In this document: piece after piece, positions 8,611 to 18,600 of the stretch | Numbering within the stretch: position 1 is the first letter of the stretch | Layout of the letters: the number at the start of each line of letters is the position of its first letter | NCBI GenBank assembly: GCA_023423275.1 | Contig: JAFAFW010000073.1 | Location: 1 to 47,607 of the forward strand | Length of the DNA: 47,607 nt | Reading direction: 5' to 3' | Source: Pseudomonadota bacterium | GTDB lineage: Bacteria; Pseudomonadota; Alphaproteobacteria; Rhizobiales; Hyphomicrobiaceae | Made by a program: the position numbers and the translations under genes | The notes under the pieces: generated by a model | Database searches by the model: none | What the model was told of the DNA's origin: nothing | The model's input: only the letters and a program-made list of their open reading frames with translations

Positions 8611-9582
8611 ATGGACATACAGGATCTGCGGATCTTTGCCCGAGTGGCTGCGGTGCAAAATCTGTCATCCGTCGGCACCGAGCTTGGCCTGACACCGGGC
8701 ACCATCTCGAAGCGGATTCAAGCTCTCGAAGATGAGTTGCGCGTGCGCCTGTTCGACCGGACGACACGATCTATCCGCATCACGGAGGAAGGCTCGACGT
8801 TTCTCACACACGTCGAGCGGATTCTGATCGAGTTGGAAGCGGCGCGAGCATCGGTCGGCGAAAACGCCACGCGTCCGAAGGGCAAGCTGAAGATCTGCGC
8901 CCCTGCATGCTATGGCCGGCTATTCCTGGCTCCCGCCATCAGCACGTTCATGCGCAGCTACCCCGATATAGAAATCCACATCGATCTCACCGACCGGAAC
9001 GTCAATCTGCAGGATGAGGGGTATGACGTCGCCATCCGCACCGGCGAACTCAACGATTCCGTCCTGATCGCGAAACGGCTGGCCGACGATCATCAGGTGA
9101 TTGTCGCCGCGCCGAGTTATCTCAAGACACACGGCCTGCCCCAGATGCCCTCAGATCTCGAGCGGCACAATTGTTTCGCGCTCGGTGATACGCGTCAATG
9201 GCGGTTCAGCCGCGGACGCGACGAGATGGCGGTGCGGATCAGCGGACGGCTACGTTCCAACAGTTGCGAAATCCTGCGGCATGCGGCGCTCGATGGCCAG
9301 GGTGTGCTGCAGATGTCCGAACTGCGTGTGAGAGACGATATTGCAGCCGGGCATCTCGTCCGCCTTCTCAAAGACTATGAGCTGGTGACAAACGCCGCCG
9401 TCTGGGCGGTTTACCCGAGCCCCAAGCACGTGCTGCCGAAACTCAGGGTTCTGCTGGATTTCCTTGCCGCATGGTTCCGCGAAACCTGCACGGAACGCCC
9501 GCGAATGACCGCGTCTCACAACCATAGCGAACGGCCCTTCCAGCGCAGCAAGCATCTCCAGGAAGGGCCTGTTCCGCTGTAA
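8611..9582 (+). CDS. LysR-family transcriptional regulator
   Basis: A 323-residue regulator with the N-terminal LysR winged helix (MDIQDLRIFARVAAVQNLSS at residues 1-20, then GTISKRIQALEDELRVRLFDRTTRSIRITEEG) and a periplasmic-binding-like effector domain from about residue 90 (KGKLKICAPACYGRLFLAP). It belongs to the CrgA/DsdC-like branch common in proteobacteria; the effector is unknown. The ATG at 8611 fits the family N-terminus better than longer in-frame starts. It converges on the outer-membrane barrel gene with only a few bases between stops, so the usual divergent LysR-target arrangement is absent and its target cannot be named from context. Confidence 0.92.
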   Translation: MDIQDLRIFARVAAVQNLSSVGTELGLTPGTISKRIQALEDELRVRLFDRTTRSIRITEEGSTFLTHVERILIELEAARASVGENATRPKGKLKICAPACYGRLFLAPAISTFMRSYPDIEIHIDLTDRNVNLQDEGYDVAIRTGELNDSVLIAKRLADDHQVIVAAPSYLKTHGLPQMPSDLERHNCFALGDTRQWRFSRGRDEMAVRISGRLRSNSCEILRHAALDGQGVLQMSELRVRDDIAAGHLVRLLKDYELVTNAAVWAVYPSPKHVLPKLRVLLDFLAAWFRETCTERPRMTASHNHSERPFQRSKHLQEGPVPL

Positions 9583-9599
9583 CCGCTACGGCGTAGCGG
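9583..9599. terminator. Hairpin at the convergent gene ends
   Basis: CCGCTAC/GTAGCGG forms a 7-bp stem with a 3-base loop, right at the junction of the convergent LysR and barrel genes. It overlaps the barrel stop codon and has no T-run, so terminator activity is uncertain. Confidence 0.3.
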
Positions 9600-10572
9600 G
9601 CGGCGTCGCCGATCTGATCAAAAGCCCGCCAATTCCGTGGTGAGTGGCCAGCGTCGTCGACAACGTCCCTCCCGGCGGCCGCTCCCCGGTCATCCAGGCC
9701 CGGAACTGACGCCACAGATCCGTCACCAGCAGATCACCTTGACGCGTTTCCGTGAGCGGAACGCTGTAAGGCGCAAAGCTGAACTTGTATTCGAAAAACA
9801 GAGACGTCCGCCCGATCGGAATTTCGATACCCGCGAGCGCTTGCCCGACAAATCCCGCGAATTGATATTCGAAGGTGCGCGTACGCCCCTTGATTTCGAT
9901 CTCCGTATGCGGCAGGGACACCCCGCCGCCGAGCCCGAAATACGGACGGATCGGCAGCCATGACGCCGGTGCCCTCAGCAGACCATTCAGCGTCAGCATG
10001 TTGTGGCCGTGGCTGAACTCCAGCCGCTCGAAGACCGTGTCGAGCTTCGCGGGCGACGGCACCGGCTTTCCATCCAGGGTGCCGGAGAATGTTGTCATGT
10101 CGTCGGTGACGGCAATCGCCTTGGCGTGGGTGAAATCGATCATCGACCCAACCAGCGATCCCGCCCCCCAGCGTTGTGTGCGCAGGCCGTAGTAAATCGG
10201 GCTCTTGAACGGCCTGCCGATCCAGCCGAAGTCGGACGCCGTGAGATCCGTGACGCCGGGGTTGTCGACATGCACGGCACTGGGTTGCGTGTAGGACACG
10301 CCACCATATCCACCGAACGTGTACTCGAGACGGGCCGCGCGCACCGGGGTGCCGTCGGTCCTGGCCGTGGAGACCGCCGCGCGATCGTCACTCGGTACGT
10401 TGGCCATCAACGCGGGGATGGCTGCCGAAGCCAGCCATAGGCTGAGCGCGATCAGGCCCGTGATCGCCGCAGGCGTATCGGCAACCGCGCTCCACGCACG
10501 TCTACCGGTCTCGCGATCATGCGATGCAAGACGTCCCGTCTCAATCAAAGTCCCCTCCCACGTCCGGCTCAC
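9586..10572 (-). CDS. Predicted outer-membrane beta-barrel protein, function unknown
   Basis: A 328-residue protein with an N-terminal hydrophobic segment (ITGLIALSLWLASAAIPALM, about residues 37-56) that could be a signal sequence or anchor. The rest alternates polar and hydrophobic residues with many aromatic ends (RLEYTFGGYGGVSY, FEYQFAGFVGQALAGIEIPI, SLFFEYKFSFAPY), as in small outer-membrane barrels. The penultimate region after the last strand is long, so the barrel does not close at the very C-terminus. The GTG at 10572 gives an unusually long cytoplasmic-like leader of about 36 residues, so a later start, for example the TTG at 10548 behind GGAGGGG, is possible. No specific family was recognised. 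Confidence 0.6.
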   Translation of the reverse strand: MSRTWEGTLIETGRLASHDRETGRRAWSAVADTPAAITGLIALSLWLASAAIPALMANVPSDDRAAVSTARTDGTPVRAARLEYTFGGYGGVSYTQPSAVHVDNPGVTDLTASDFGWIGRPFKSPIYYGLRTQRWGAGSLVGSMIDFTHAKAIAVTDDMTTFSGTLDGKPVPSPAKLDTVFERLEFSHGHNMLTLNGLLRAPASWLPIRPYFGLGGGVSLPHTEIEIKGRTRTFEYQFAGFVGQALAGIEIPIGRTSLFFEYKFSFAPYSVPLTETRQGDLLVTDLWRQFRAWMTGERPPGGTLSTTLATHHGIGGLLIRSATPPATP

Positions 10573-10656
10573 GATCCCGCAAAACCTGCCTGAACAGGCC
10601 CCATGGACTCACAGTCGATGAGAGATCATGGCACAAGGCTGGCTTCCGGCTTTGCT

Positions 10657-11751
10657 CTAGATCATGGACCGCCGCGCCGCCAGCCGTTCCAGCATACGTC
10701 TTATCGCCACAACCTGTGGACCGTCCCGTGTCAGGAACCTGGCTCCGGTGTAGCCCCACCAGTCCCAGCAGGCCTGCGGATTGGACGGCGTGCTGCGGAC
10801 CTGCGGAAAGAGGATGATGAGCCGGTTGGCATCCGCCCAGCCGAGGAACCCGGTGTGCGCGACAACAACATCGCCCACGGCGGACATGTTCTGCCCACAG
10901 CCATGCAGGACGACGTGGACCCTGCACCCCCCAGAATCGCGGCACGCCGGGGGCATGTAGACCGCACCCGCATCGCCCAGGCCGTGCTCCGGCAGATCAG
11001 CCAGGAACTCACGCTGGTCGAACGACACCACATCTCCAGTCGGCTTTGACACCCTCGGGTTCAGGTCGCCATAGATATGACTCAGCATGGCGCCGACTTG
11101 ATCGTAATTACAGTCGACGATGTACGGCGAGGCGGTCAGATCGCAATTCCCGCCCCAGTCCGCCGTGACGAAGGCATGGCCGGCCGGGAGGTTACGGACG
11201 AACGTCACGTTCTCTGCCGGCACACCAAGTTCTTTGTAGAAGTCCCCGGCTGCTGCCACGATTGCGGGAACCACCGTGCGATCCTCGCGGCCGGCGAACA
11301 GGTAGATGCGGTCGCCGCGAACATTCTCGACAGGATCGATCTTGCCTTGACCTGCAAGCTGCGCGGCGCGCTCCGCCAGCCCGCGTGGATCGGGAATGCC
11401 CCACGGCTGCAACGCATTGAGCATACAGCCATTCATCGCCTTCGAGAGATTGAGAAACGCGGCTCCCGGCCCGGGGATAATGCCGGCGTACACGCTTTCC
11501 GCGCAACCATAAGGGCCGCCCGCCAGGATGCCGACCCCCACGACATCGCGAGAATGCGCCATCTGGAATTGACCGGCCATATAGGCCCCGGATGAAATCC
11601 CCGACAATGACGTCTGATCCAGACGCGCCTCGGCCGCCGGCAACCGGTGGCCCGGCTCTTCACAGCCGCCCAGCAGAACCAGCCCAAGCGTGGCCATCGC
11701 CACCCGGGCGCAGAGTCCGGTAAGCGGACGGGCTAGATATCTGACGATCAT
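10657..11751 (-). CDS. Polyhydroxybutyrate depolymerase-type esterase, lipoprotein
   Basis: A 364-residue alpha/beta hydrolase of the PHB depolymerase/esterase family, expected to cleave short ester polymers or oligomers. The nucleophile is in GISSGAYMAGQFQ (GxSxG type), and the HGCGQN motif near the C-terminus matches the family. From the ATG at 11751 the protein begins with a basic, hydrophobic leader ending in LLGGC, a plausible lipobox, so it is probably anchored in the periplasm or on the outer membrane. A longer reading from 11835 would put 28 extra residues before this signal and is less likely. PHB turnover fits with the ethylmalonyl-CoA genes at 32-38 kb, though the two are not linked. 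Confidence 0.82.
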   Translation of the reverse strand: MIVRYLARPLTGLCARVAMATLGLVLLGGCEEPGHRLPAAEARLDQTSLSGISSGAYMAGQFQMAHSRDVVGVGILAGGPYGCAESVYAGIIPGPGAAFLNLSKAMNGCMLNALQPWGIPDPRGLAERAAQLAGQGKIDPVENVRGDRIYLFAGREDRTVVPAIVAAAGDFYKELGVPAENVTFVRNLPAGHAFVTADWGGNCDLTASPYIVDCNYDQVGAMLSHIYGDLNPRVSKPTGDVVSFDQREFLADLPEHGLGDAGAVYMPPACRDSGGCRVHVVLHGCGQNMSAVGDVVVAHTGFLGWADANRLIILFPQVRSTPSNPQACWDWWGYTGARFLTRDGPQVVAIRRMLERLAARRSMI

Positions 11752-11948
11752 CCGGACCGTTGCCAGCTCATCTCCGGATATCAGCCTACGCCGCCAGCAT
11801 CCGGGCGGCCAGTGCGGTAAGGTGACGGTGGTCAATCAAATCAAACCATCTGTCGTGTCTCGGTTTCAAATTCGGTCACGACCGCAACCATCATGAACGT
11901 GGCTGCTCAAGGCAACAGCAACACCTGCGTGGGTGGCTCTTTCGCAGG

Positions 11949-13337
11949 CTACATGAGTGCAGCGTTGACCCATAGATGGGTAAGGATGCTGGCCACGTAG
12001 CCCAGCCCGATGGCCCAGGCCCACCGAAGATGGTTCATGAACGTATAGTGGTTGCGCACGATGCCCATCAGCACCACGCCGGCCGCCGTACCGATGGAGA
12101 TCAGACTGCCGCCCGCGCCCGTGCTCAGTGTGACGAGCATCCATTGGCCGTTCGACATCTCCGGGTTCATCGTGAGCACTGCAAACATCAGCGGGATATT
12201 GTCGAATGCGGCTCCCAGCACACCGATCGCAATGTTGGCGACGGTCGGTCCCAGGTCGCCATAGAGATAGTTCGACACCAGTGCGAGATAGCCGGCGACG
12301 CCAAGTCCACCGACAGCGAAAATGATGCCGAAGAAGAACAGAAGCGTGTCCCACTCGACGTGCCGCATCGCCCGGAAGGAGTCGAACCCGATCGTCTCGT
12401 CGCTACGGCGGCGACCGATCGTCTGCAGGAGGTAAGCGTACATTTGCAGATATCCGAGGCCCAGCATCATGCCCATTGCCGGTGGCAGGCCGATGAAGCT
12501 CTTAAACACGACGGCAGTCGCAATGGTGGCCAGGAACAGCAGCACCACGATGCCTCCTCCGCGTTTGAGCGGCGTAATGTCACTGACCCGTTCCGGCGCT
12601 CCTTTCGGCACGCTGAAATGCATGAAGAACGCCGGTACGAGGAAGTTCACCAGCGCCGGAAGGAAGAGATGGAAGAACTCAAAGAAATGCAGCTTGCCCT
12701 TCTGCCAGACCATCAGCGAGGTGATGTCGCCGAACGGCGAAAAAACGCCACCCGCATTGGCGGCCACCACGATGATGATACAGCCCAGAACGATGAACTT
12801 GTAATTGCCAACTCCAACGGCCACCACCACGGCGCCCATCACCAGCGCCGTGGTCAGATTGTCGATGATGGGGCCGAAGACGAAGGACGTGCCGCCGATC
12901 AGCCAGAAAAGCTGCCGGTAACTCAGGTTCATCCTGACAAATATTGATCTCAACGCGTCGAAGACGCGCCGCTCCCGCATCGTATTCACGTAGGTGATCG
13001 CTACGATGAGAAACAGCATCAGCTCGCCATAGTCGAGGATCACATGCTTGGCGGCGTCTTCGAGCGCCGCGGTCTCGCCACGCGCGGCATAGACGAGGCC
13101 AAGAAGCGCCCAGATGAGACCGGCCGCCAGCATCACAGGTTTCGACTTACGCATGTGAATGGCGTTCTCGACGGCCACGCATCCGTAAGCGACGAAGAAG
13201 ATGATGAGAGCCAGATAGCCGACAGGGTGGTGAGTCAAGTCGATGCGCGAAACGGCTTCTTGCGCGAAAAGTGGTGAAGGGGCGATTGCTGACAGGACGA
13301 CTATCAGGGCGCGCAGCAGCCACACTCGTCCTGACAA
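11949..13337 (-). CDS. nhaD: NhaD-type Na+/H+ antiporter
   Basis: A 462-residue inner-membrane protein of the ion transporter (IT) superfamily, NhaD group, which exports sodium in exchange for protons. About 12 membrane segments can be traced. Typical NhaD stretches include FVFGPIIDNLTTALVMGAVV, ANAGGVFSPFGDITSLMVWQKGKL and FDNIPLMFAVL. The N-terminus (to SPLFAQ, about residue 26) looks like a cleavable signal, as in other NhaD proteins. The start is a TTG at 13337 with AAGGA 8 bases upstream; a GTG four codons later is an alternative. The length fits the family. Confidence 0.9.
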   Translation of the reverse strand: MSGRVWLLRALIVVLSAIAPSPLFAQEAVSRIDLTHHPVGYLALIIFFVAYGCVAVENAIHMRKSKPVMLAAGLIWALLGLVYAARGETAALEDAAKHVILDYGELMLFLIVAITYVNTMRERRVFDALRSIFVRMNLSYRQLFWLIGGTSFVFGPIIDNLTTALVMGAVVVAVGVGNYKFIVLGCIIIVVAANAGGVFSPFGDITSLMVWQKGKLHFFEFFHLFLPALVNFLVPAFFMHFSVPKGAPERVSDITPLKRGGGIVVLLFLATIATAVVFKSFIGLPPAMGMMLGLGYLQMYAYLLQTIGRRRSDETIGFDSFRAMRHVEWDTLLFFFGIIFAVGGLGVAGYLALVSNYLYGDLGPTVANIAIGVLGAAFDNIPLMFAVLTMNPEMSNGQWMLVTLSTGAGGSLISIGTAAGVVLMGIVRNHYTFMNHLRWAWAIGLGYVASILTHLWVNAALM

Positions 13338-13517
13338 TTCCTTGATCCTTCCCCGACCCGAATACGGATTTTGTACAACTTTAGTAGATCAGAACGTTGC
13401 TGCAAGAGCGCAGTTGGCTCGAAAGCGTTGCGGATCCGCATCGCAGGATATTCCGTTCAGGAGCGGATGGCTGGAAAGACTGCTATTCGTCAATTTCCAA
13501 CTGAAAAACGAGCCAAG

Positions 13518-15650
13518 TTATCTCAACCGCACGGTGACACGGTCGACCCGGCCTTTGGCATCGGTGACGGTCAGCTTGACGAAGCCGCGACCGTCCGGTT
13601 CCCAAACCGCCTCGCGCCGATGCGGATCGGAAGCGATCGGCGCTCCGTCCACCATCCACGTCAACGGCAGGACACCGCCATCGGCCTTGAGCATGACGAG
13701 ATCATCGGCCTCATCGACTTCAAGCTCCGAGCGATCGGGCGGGAACGAGATCTGCACCACCGGTTCGAGATGACCGGTCATGGGCACGGCGTCGCCCGGC
13801 TCTGCGAACCGCTTCAATGGCGGCGGCAGATCAGCACCGGCCACGCGCAATGTACCCGCCGGAGCCGTAAGCAACGGTGCCCGGCGTTCACCAAGACGCT
13901 GGAAGGCATCGAACAGGATCGGGGCTGCGGAGCCGCGCCCCGTGAGGCCGAGCGTCGAGGAGCCGTCGGCCCGCCCCGCCCAGACTGCGATGGTGTACTG
14001 GCCGTCATAACCAATGGCCCACGCATCGCGGTAGCCGTATGATGTCCCGGTCTTGTAGGCGAGACGTCCACTGATGGCGGCAGCAGGTGGCGGCGCGTCC
14101 TTGAGGATGTCGCTGACATACCAAGCTGCAACGGGCGTCAGCAGCCTCCGGGCCGTTTCGATCTGACGCGCGGGAAGCGCCATGCGACCCGGCTCATTTG
14201 AGACGTGCCGTAGCGTGACCGCCTCGCCGCCGCGGGCAAGCCCGGCATAAAGGCCCGCCAGATCGTGCAGGCTGAGACCGAGCCCGCCGAGCGCGATGGC
14301 CAGGGTCGGTTCCTCTGCCGCTGGCAGCACCGGCATCGCACCGCCGCGCCGCAGGCGTCCGACGAGGCGTCCGGGGCCGATGACATTCAGCACCTTCACG
14401 GCCGGGATATTCAGTGAATGAGCGAGCGCCTCGCGAATGGTGACCGAGCCGCGAAATTCCTCGTCGAAATTCTGCGGCCGATAGAGACCGAAACGTGTTG
14501 GCCGGTCTTCGATCAGAGTTTCGGGATGAGCCACGCCGGCTTCGAACGCCAGTCCGTAGATGATCGGTTTCAAGGTCGAGCCCGGCGAGCGGATGGCGCC
14601 CACCATGTCGATGGGTCCGAGGCGCGTTTTGTCGAGATAATCCGGCGATCCGACGTGCGCCAGGATCTCACCGCTGCGATGATCGACGACGAGAACCGCC
14701 ACCGACATCTGCGGACCGAGCGCGCGGGCACGCTCAAGCGCCAGACTTTCGATCTGCCTTTGCAGATCAGCGTCGATCGTCAGGTGATGCTTACGCGCGG
14801 TTGGATGCAGCGCGACCTCCGTCTCCGAGAGGTGCGGCGCGAGCTTCGGAAATTCGCGGCGTTGGCGCGGCACGATTTCGCGGCGCGCACGATCAGCTTC
14901 CACTGCGCTGATCACGCCGTGCTCGACCGCGCGCTCCAGGACCCGATCGCGGGCACGCCGCGCGGCCTGAGGAACCCGGTCCGGACGGCGAGCTTCGGGG
15001 GATTGCGGCAGAGCGACGAGCAGCGCCGCTTCGCCCACCGAAAGACGCTTCGGCTCCTTGCCGAAGTAGGCGAGCGATGCCGCACGAACACCTTCGAGAT
15101 TGCCGCCGAATGGCGCCAGCCGGAGATAGAGCTCGAGAATCTCGGTTTTCGACAATCGCTGCTCGAGTTGCAGCGCGCGGATCGTCTGCCACCACTTGCC
15201 CGATAACGTCCGCACATGTTCGCCATCGAGCAGCCGCGCAACCTGCATGGTCAGCGTCGATGCGCCGGAAACGATCTCCTGATGACTGATAAGCTGCCAG
15301 ACCGCGCGCAACGCGGCGAGAATATCCACGCCGCCGTGCTCGTAGAACCGCCTGTCCTCGAACGCGAACAGGATTTGCAGGTAGCGCGGGTCAACGGCCT
15401 CGACAGTCACGGGGAGACGCCAGCGTCCCTCAGGCGTGGTGAAGGCCCTGAGCAATACGTCGTTGCGATCCACGACGGTGACAGAGAGCTGGTCGGCACG
15501 CTCCAGCGGAGGCGGTCCAAGCCAGTCCATCGAAAGGCGCACCGCACCATACGCCGCGAGCGGCAGCATCACCAGGGCCAGCAGGGCGCCATAAATCCAG
15601 CGCCGCGCCCTGCTGCCGATTTTCTCTGCGACTGCAGTCGCCCCTGCCAC
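13518..15650 (-). CDS. pbpC: Penicillin-binding protein 1C (glycosyltransferase/transpeptidase)
   Basis: A 710-residue bifunctional peptidoglycan synthase anchored in the inner membrane. It has one membrane segment at about residues 18-40, then a GT51 glycosyltransferase domain with the catalytic Glu in FEDRRFYEHGGVD (Glu 98). The transpeptidase domain shows SxxK as GSTLKP, SxN as SLNIP and KTG in YKTGTSYGYRDAWAIGY. A small C-terminal beta domain (from about 620), typical of PBP1C, ends the protein. It starts with a GTG at 15650, only 6 bases after the alpha-2-macroglobulin stop, so the two are one operon, as with yfhM and pbpC in E. coli. Complete, with all catalytic motifs. Confidence 0.95.
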   Translation of the reverse strand: MAGATAVAEKIGSRARRWIYGALLALVMLPLAAYGAVRLSMDWLGPPPLERADQLSVTVVDRNDVLLRAFTTPEGRWRLPVTVEAVDPRYLQILFAFEDRRFYEHGGVDILAALRAVWQLISHQEIVSGASTLTMQVARLLDGEHVRTLSGKWWQTIRALQLEQRLSKTEILELYLRLAPFGGNLEGVRAASLAYFGKEPKRLSVGEAALLVALPQSPEARRPDRVPQAARRARDRVLERAVEHGVISAVEADRARREIVPRQRREFPKLAPHLSETEVALHPTARKHHLTIDADLQRQIESLALERARALGPQMSVAVLVVDHRSGEILAHVGSPDYLDKTRLGPIDMVGAIRSPGSTLKPIIYGLAFEAGVAHPETLIEDRPTRFGLYRPQNFDEEFRGSVTIREALAHSLNIPAVKVLNVIGPGRLVGRLRRGGAMPVLPAAEEPTLAIALGGLGLSLHDLAGLYAGLARGGEAVTLRHVSNEPGRMALPARQIETARRLLTPVAAWYVSDILKDAPPPAAAISGRLAYKTGTSYGYRDAWAIGYDGQYTIAVWAGRADGSSTLGLTGRGSAAPILFDAFQRLGERRAPLLTAPAGTLRVAGADLPPPLKRFAEPGDAVPMTGHLEPVVQISFPPDRSELEVDEADDLVMLKADGGVLPLTWMVDGAPIASDPHRREAVWEPDGRGFVKLTVTDAKGRVDRVTVRLR

Positions 15651-15656
15651 GTCTCA

Positions 15657-18600
15657 TCACTCCCGGGCGAGAACCTCGAGCTGACCGGCTGCCGTGCGTG
15701 CAAACCGGTCAGGACGGTACATATCCTCAACGGTCGCCGCCGGATGCGCGAAACGTCCCGGCGTCACTGCGCGCACCATGTAGGCGACTGTCGTCACCGA
15801 CGCCGGTGCGGTGTTACCGTCGCCGTCCGTGTTAGCACGGCCGAACAGATTGAACGCCGCGACGAAACGATCGTCCCGGAATTCCGTATGCTCGGGCCGC
15901 ACGGTGGTGTTGAGCCAAGTGAAACTCTTGAGGTCTGCGCTGTCGAGCAGACGGGGGTTCTCGATTTCGAGACCGGCCGGCAGATGATCGACCAGCATCA
16001 CACGGCCACCCGGCGTCGTCGCCTCGACCTTGAGGACCACGACCAGGCGGTCCGTCTGCCGAAGCTGACCCTTACCACCCTTGGCGCTTTGCAGATCAAC
16101 CGGCTTGCCGTCGAGCGTGTAGTAGGAACGCTCGATCCGAAAATCGCGGCTGATCGGCGGTTCAGGCGTCAATGCTGCGCCGATGACAGAGATCACCGCA
16201 TCGACGGCGGCATCGCTGTCGTTCTGGATGACGAGCCCGCGCTCGGTCACCTCGGCAGCAGTCAGCGTGCGATTGAGGTTGCCTTTATGCGCAGCACCGT
16301 TCACCGACAGCGCAGTATCGCGACTTTCTTCGGCCAGCGCCCGCGCAGCCAGCAACATCCACGCCTGTTCCTGTGTCGAGGTGTATGCACGGGACGAATA
16401 GGCTTCCGCCAGTGAACCAGCGAGCCGGGACGTATCCTCCCGCAGTACGCGCGTTTCGCTCGCCAACGTCACCAGCGCCGCGTTGTCACGCAGCTTCGAA
16501 CCGAAGTCCTGACGCGTGTTGTCGTCGGTCTCCTCCGAGCCCAGCGCGGTACGGAACACGCGCTCCGCCCGCTCACGATCACCCAGCATCGCCAGCGCGG
16601 CGCCGATCTGCGCCTTGGCCAACGGTGTCGAGAACCGCTCGAGACGCGTATCGGCGTAGTACCGCAGTTCACCGATCGGAGCCCGGCCGTTGCGCGCCAG
16701 CACATAGAGTGCATACGCCCGCGCCTCGCCGCCCTTTTCGAAGTCCTGCGCATAACTGACGAAATTCTGCAGCCGGTCGAGCGCCTGCGTGAACGCCTGC
16801 TGCTTCATCTGGAAGCCCTGCTCGCGTGCCCGCGTCAGGAACTCCGTGACATAGCTCGTCAGCCACATATCACCGCCGCTCGGTCCCCAAACGCCGAACG
16901 CGCCGGAGCTGTCCTGCATCTCGAAGACACGGTCGATGGCGGCCTCGATGCGCGCCTTCAGCTCGCCGTCGCGCGGCAGGCCGGACTGCACCGAGAGCTG
17001 GTTGGCATAGAGCAGCGGCATGGCGCGGCTCGTCGTCTGCTCGGCGCATCCATAGGGATAGCGGTCGAGCTGCGTCAGCAGGCCGGGCACGTCGAGATTA
17101 GCGATCGGCCCGACGCTGACGGACACCTTCGTGCGACCAGGTATGAGATCGGCCAGCAGATCGGCACCGAGCGTCAGTTTCCCGCCCGAGGGCGCGAGCT
17201 TGCTCACCGTCACGCGGCGGATATCACCGGCAGGCGGTTTGACGTCGAACGTCAACTGACGTGACACCTCCATGCCTGAACCGTTCGTCACTTTGATATC
17301 GTAAGTGAATTTTCCGACATCCTGCGGCTTCACCGAGAACCGCTCCGCCTTGCGCTGGTTCAGAGCAAGCGTCACGTCCCGCTTCGCCACGGTCGCCCGG
17401 CCACCCGTCGGAGCCAGCTGTTCGACGGTCACGCCGAACGTCCCGTCAGGGCCTTCGACATTATGCACGTCGAGCTGCAGGCGGGCTTCGTCTCCCAGCG
17501 TCAGGAAGCGCGGACCAGCAGCAATCAACGCCACCGGATCACGAACGATCACATCAGTCGTCGCGTGACCGACCTTGTCCGCGCTCCATGCTACGGCCAT
17601 CACCCGCACCGTGCCGTTGAACTCCGGCATCTGGAATTCGACGCGCGCCGTACCGTCCGGTTGGACCTTCACGATACCGGAGTAGAGCGCGACCGTGGCT
17701 TCGACCGACGGGTTGCCCTGCATGGCCACACCGCCTTCGTCACCGCCGGAACGCAGAGACCCACGATCCGCGCGCATGCCGTCGATCAAACGGCCGTAGA
17801 AGTCGCGGATCTCGGTGCCGAGACTGCGCTGCGCATGGAACCAGGATTCCGGCGCAGGCGCCTGATAACGGGTGAGGTTGAGAATACCCAGATCGACCGC
17901 CGCAACCGTGACACGCGCCTCTTCACCGGCAGCAATGCCGCTGATCTTGAGCGGAACGGCCAGCATCGCGCCCGACCGCACCTTCTGCTCCGGTGTCAGC
18001 GCAACGCTGAGCGTCTTGGCGCTATGGTCGAGCGGCAGCCACTTCACGCCAATGGCACGGCTCGGCATCCGCTTCGCCTTCTCATCCATCGGACGGTACA
18101 TCATGGCCGTCACATAGGCGCCAGGTCCCCAATCCGCTTTCACCGGAATGGCAACCTCGCCACCGCCTGCCGGCAGATCCACTTCCTGACTGGCGAGCAG
18201 CCCTTCGCCCAGTACCGCGACAAGTGCCTTGCCGGCTTGACGCGCCGCGACTTTCAGCTTGGCCGTATCGCCTGACTTATAGAGCGGCTTGTCGAGAGCG
18301 ACGTCCAGAACCTCCGGGCTGTCGGCACCTTCATCGGCGTACCAGCCGGCGTTGAACACGACGCTGGAGGCGGGGCCGCCTGGCGCATCCGAAATGACTT
18401 CCAGCCGGTAACGCCCCCAATCCACTTTCGCGGCAATCTTGACCGGGGCGTCGGCCGAAAAGTCAGCCACGCCGTCCGCAATCTTTCGCGTGATGGTGAT
18501 GGGTTCATAAGCCCAGCGCCCGTCACGGCTGTACCACTGCCAACGCTGATCGAGACGCATGAGCTGCCAGCGGAACCCCTTACCCGTGGCCCGCTTGCCG

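Noticed and set aside
11976..12947. A 323-codon plus-strand frame opposite nhaD
   Set aside because: It has the very His/Asp/Arg-rich composition expected from reading a membrane protein gene backwards.
15216..16415. A 399-codon plus-strand frame spanning the pbpC/macroglobulin junction
   Set aside because: It covers the ends of two well-supported genes on the other strand and has no motif of its own.
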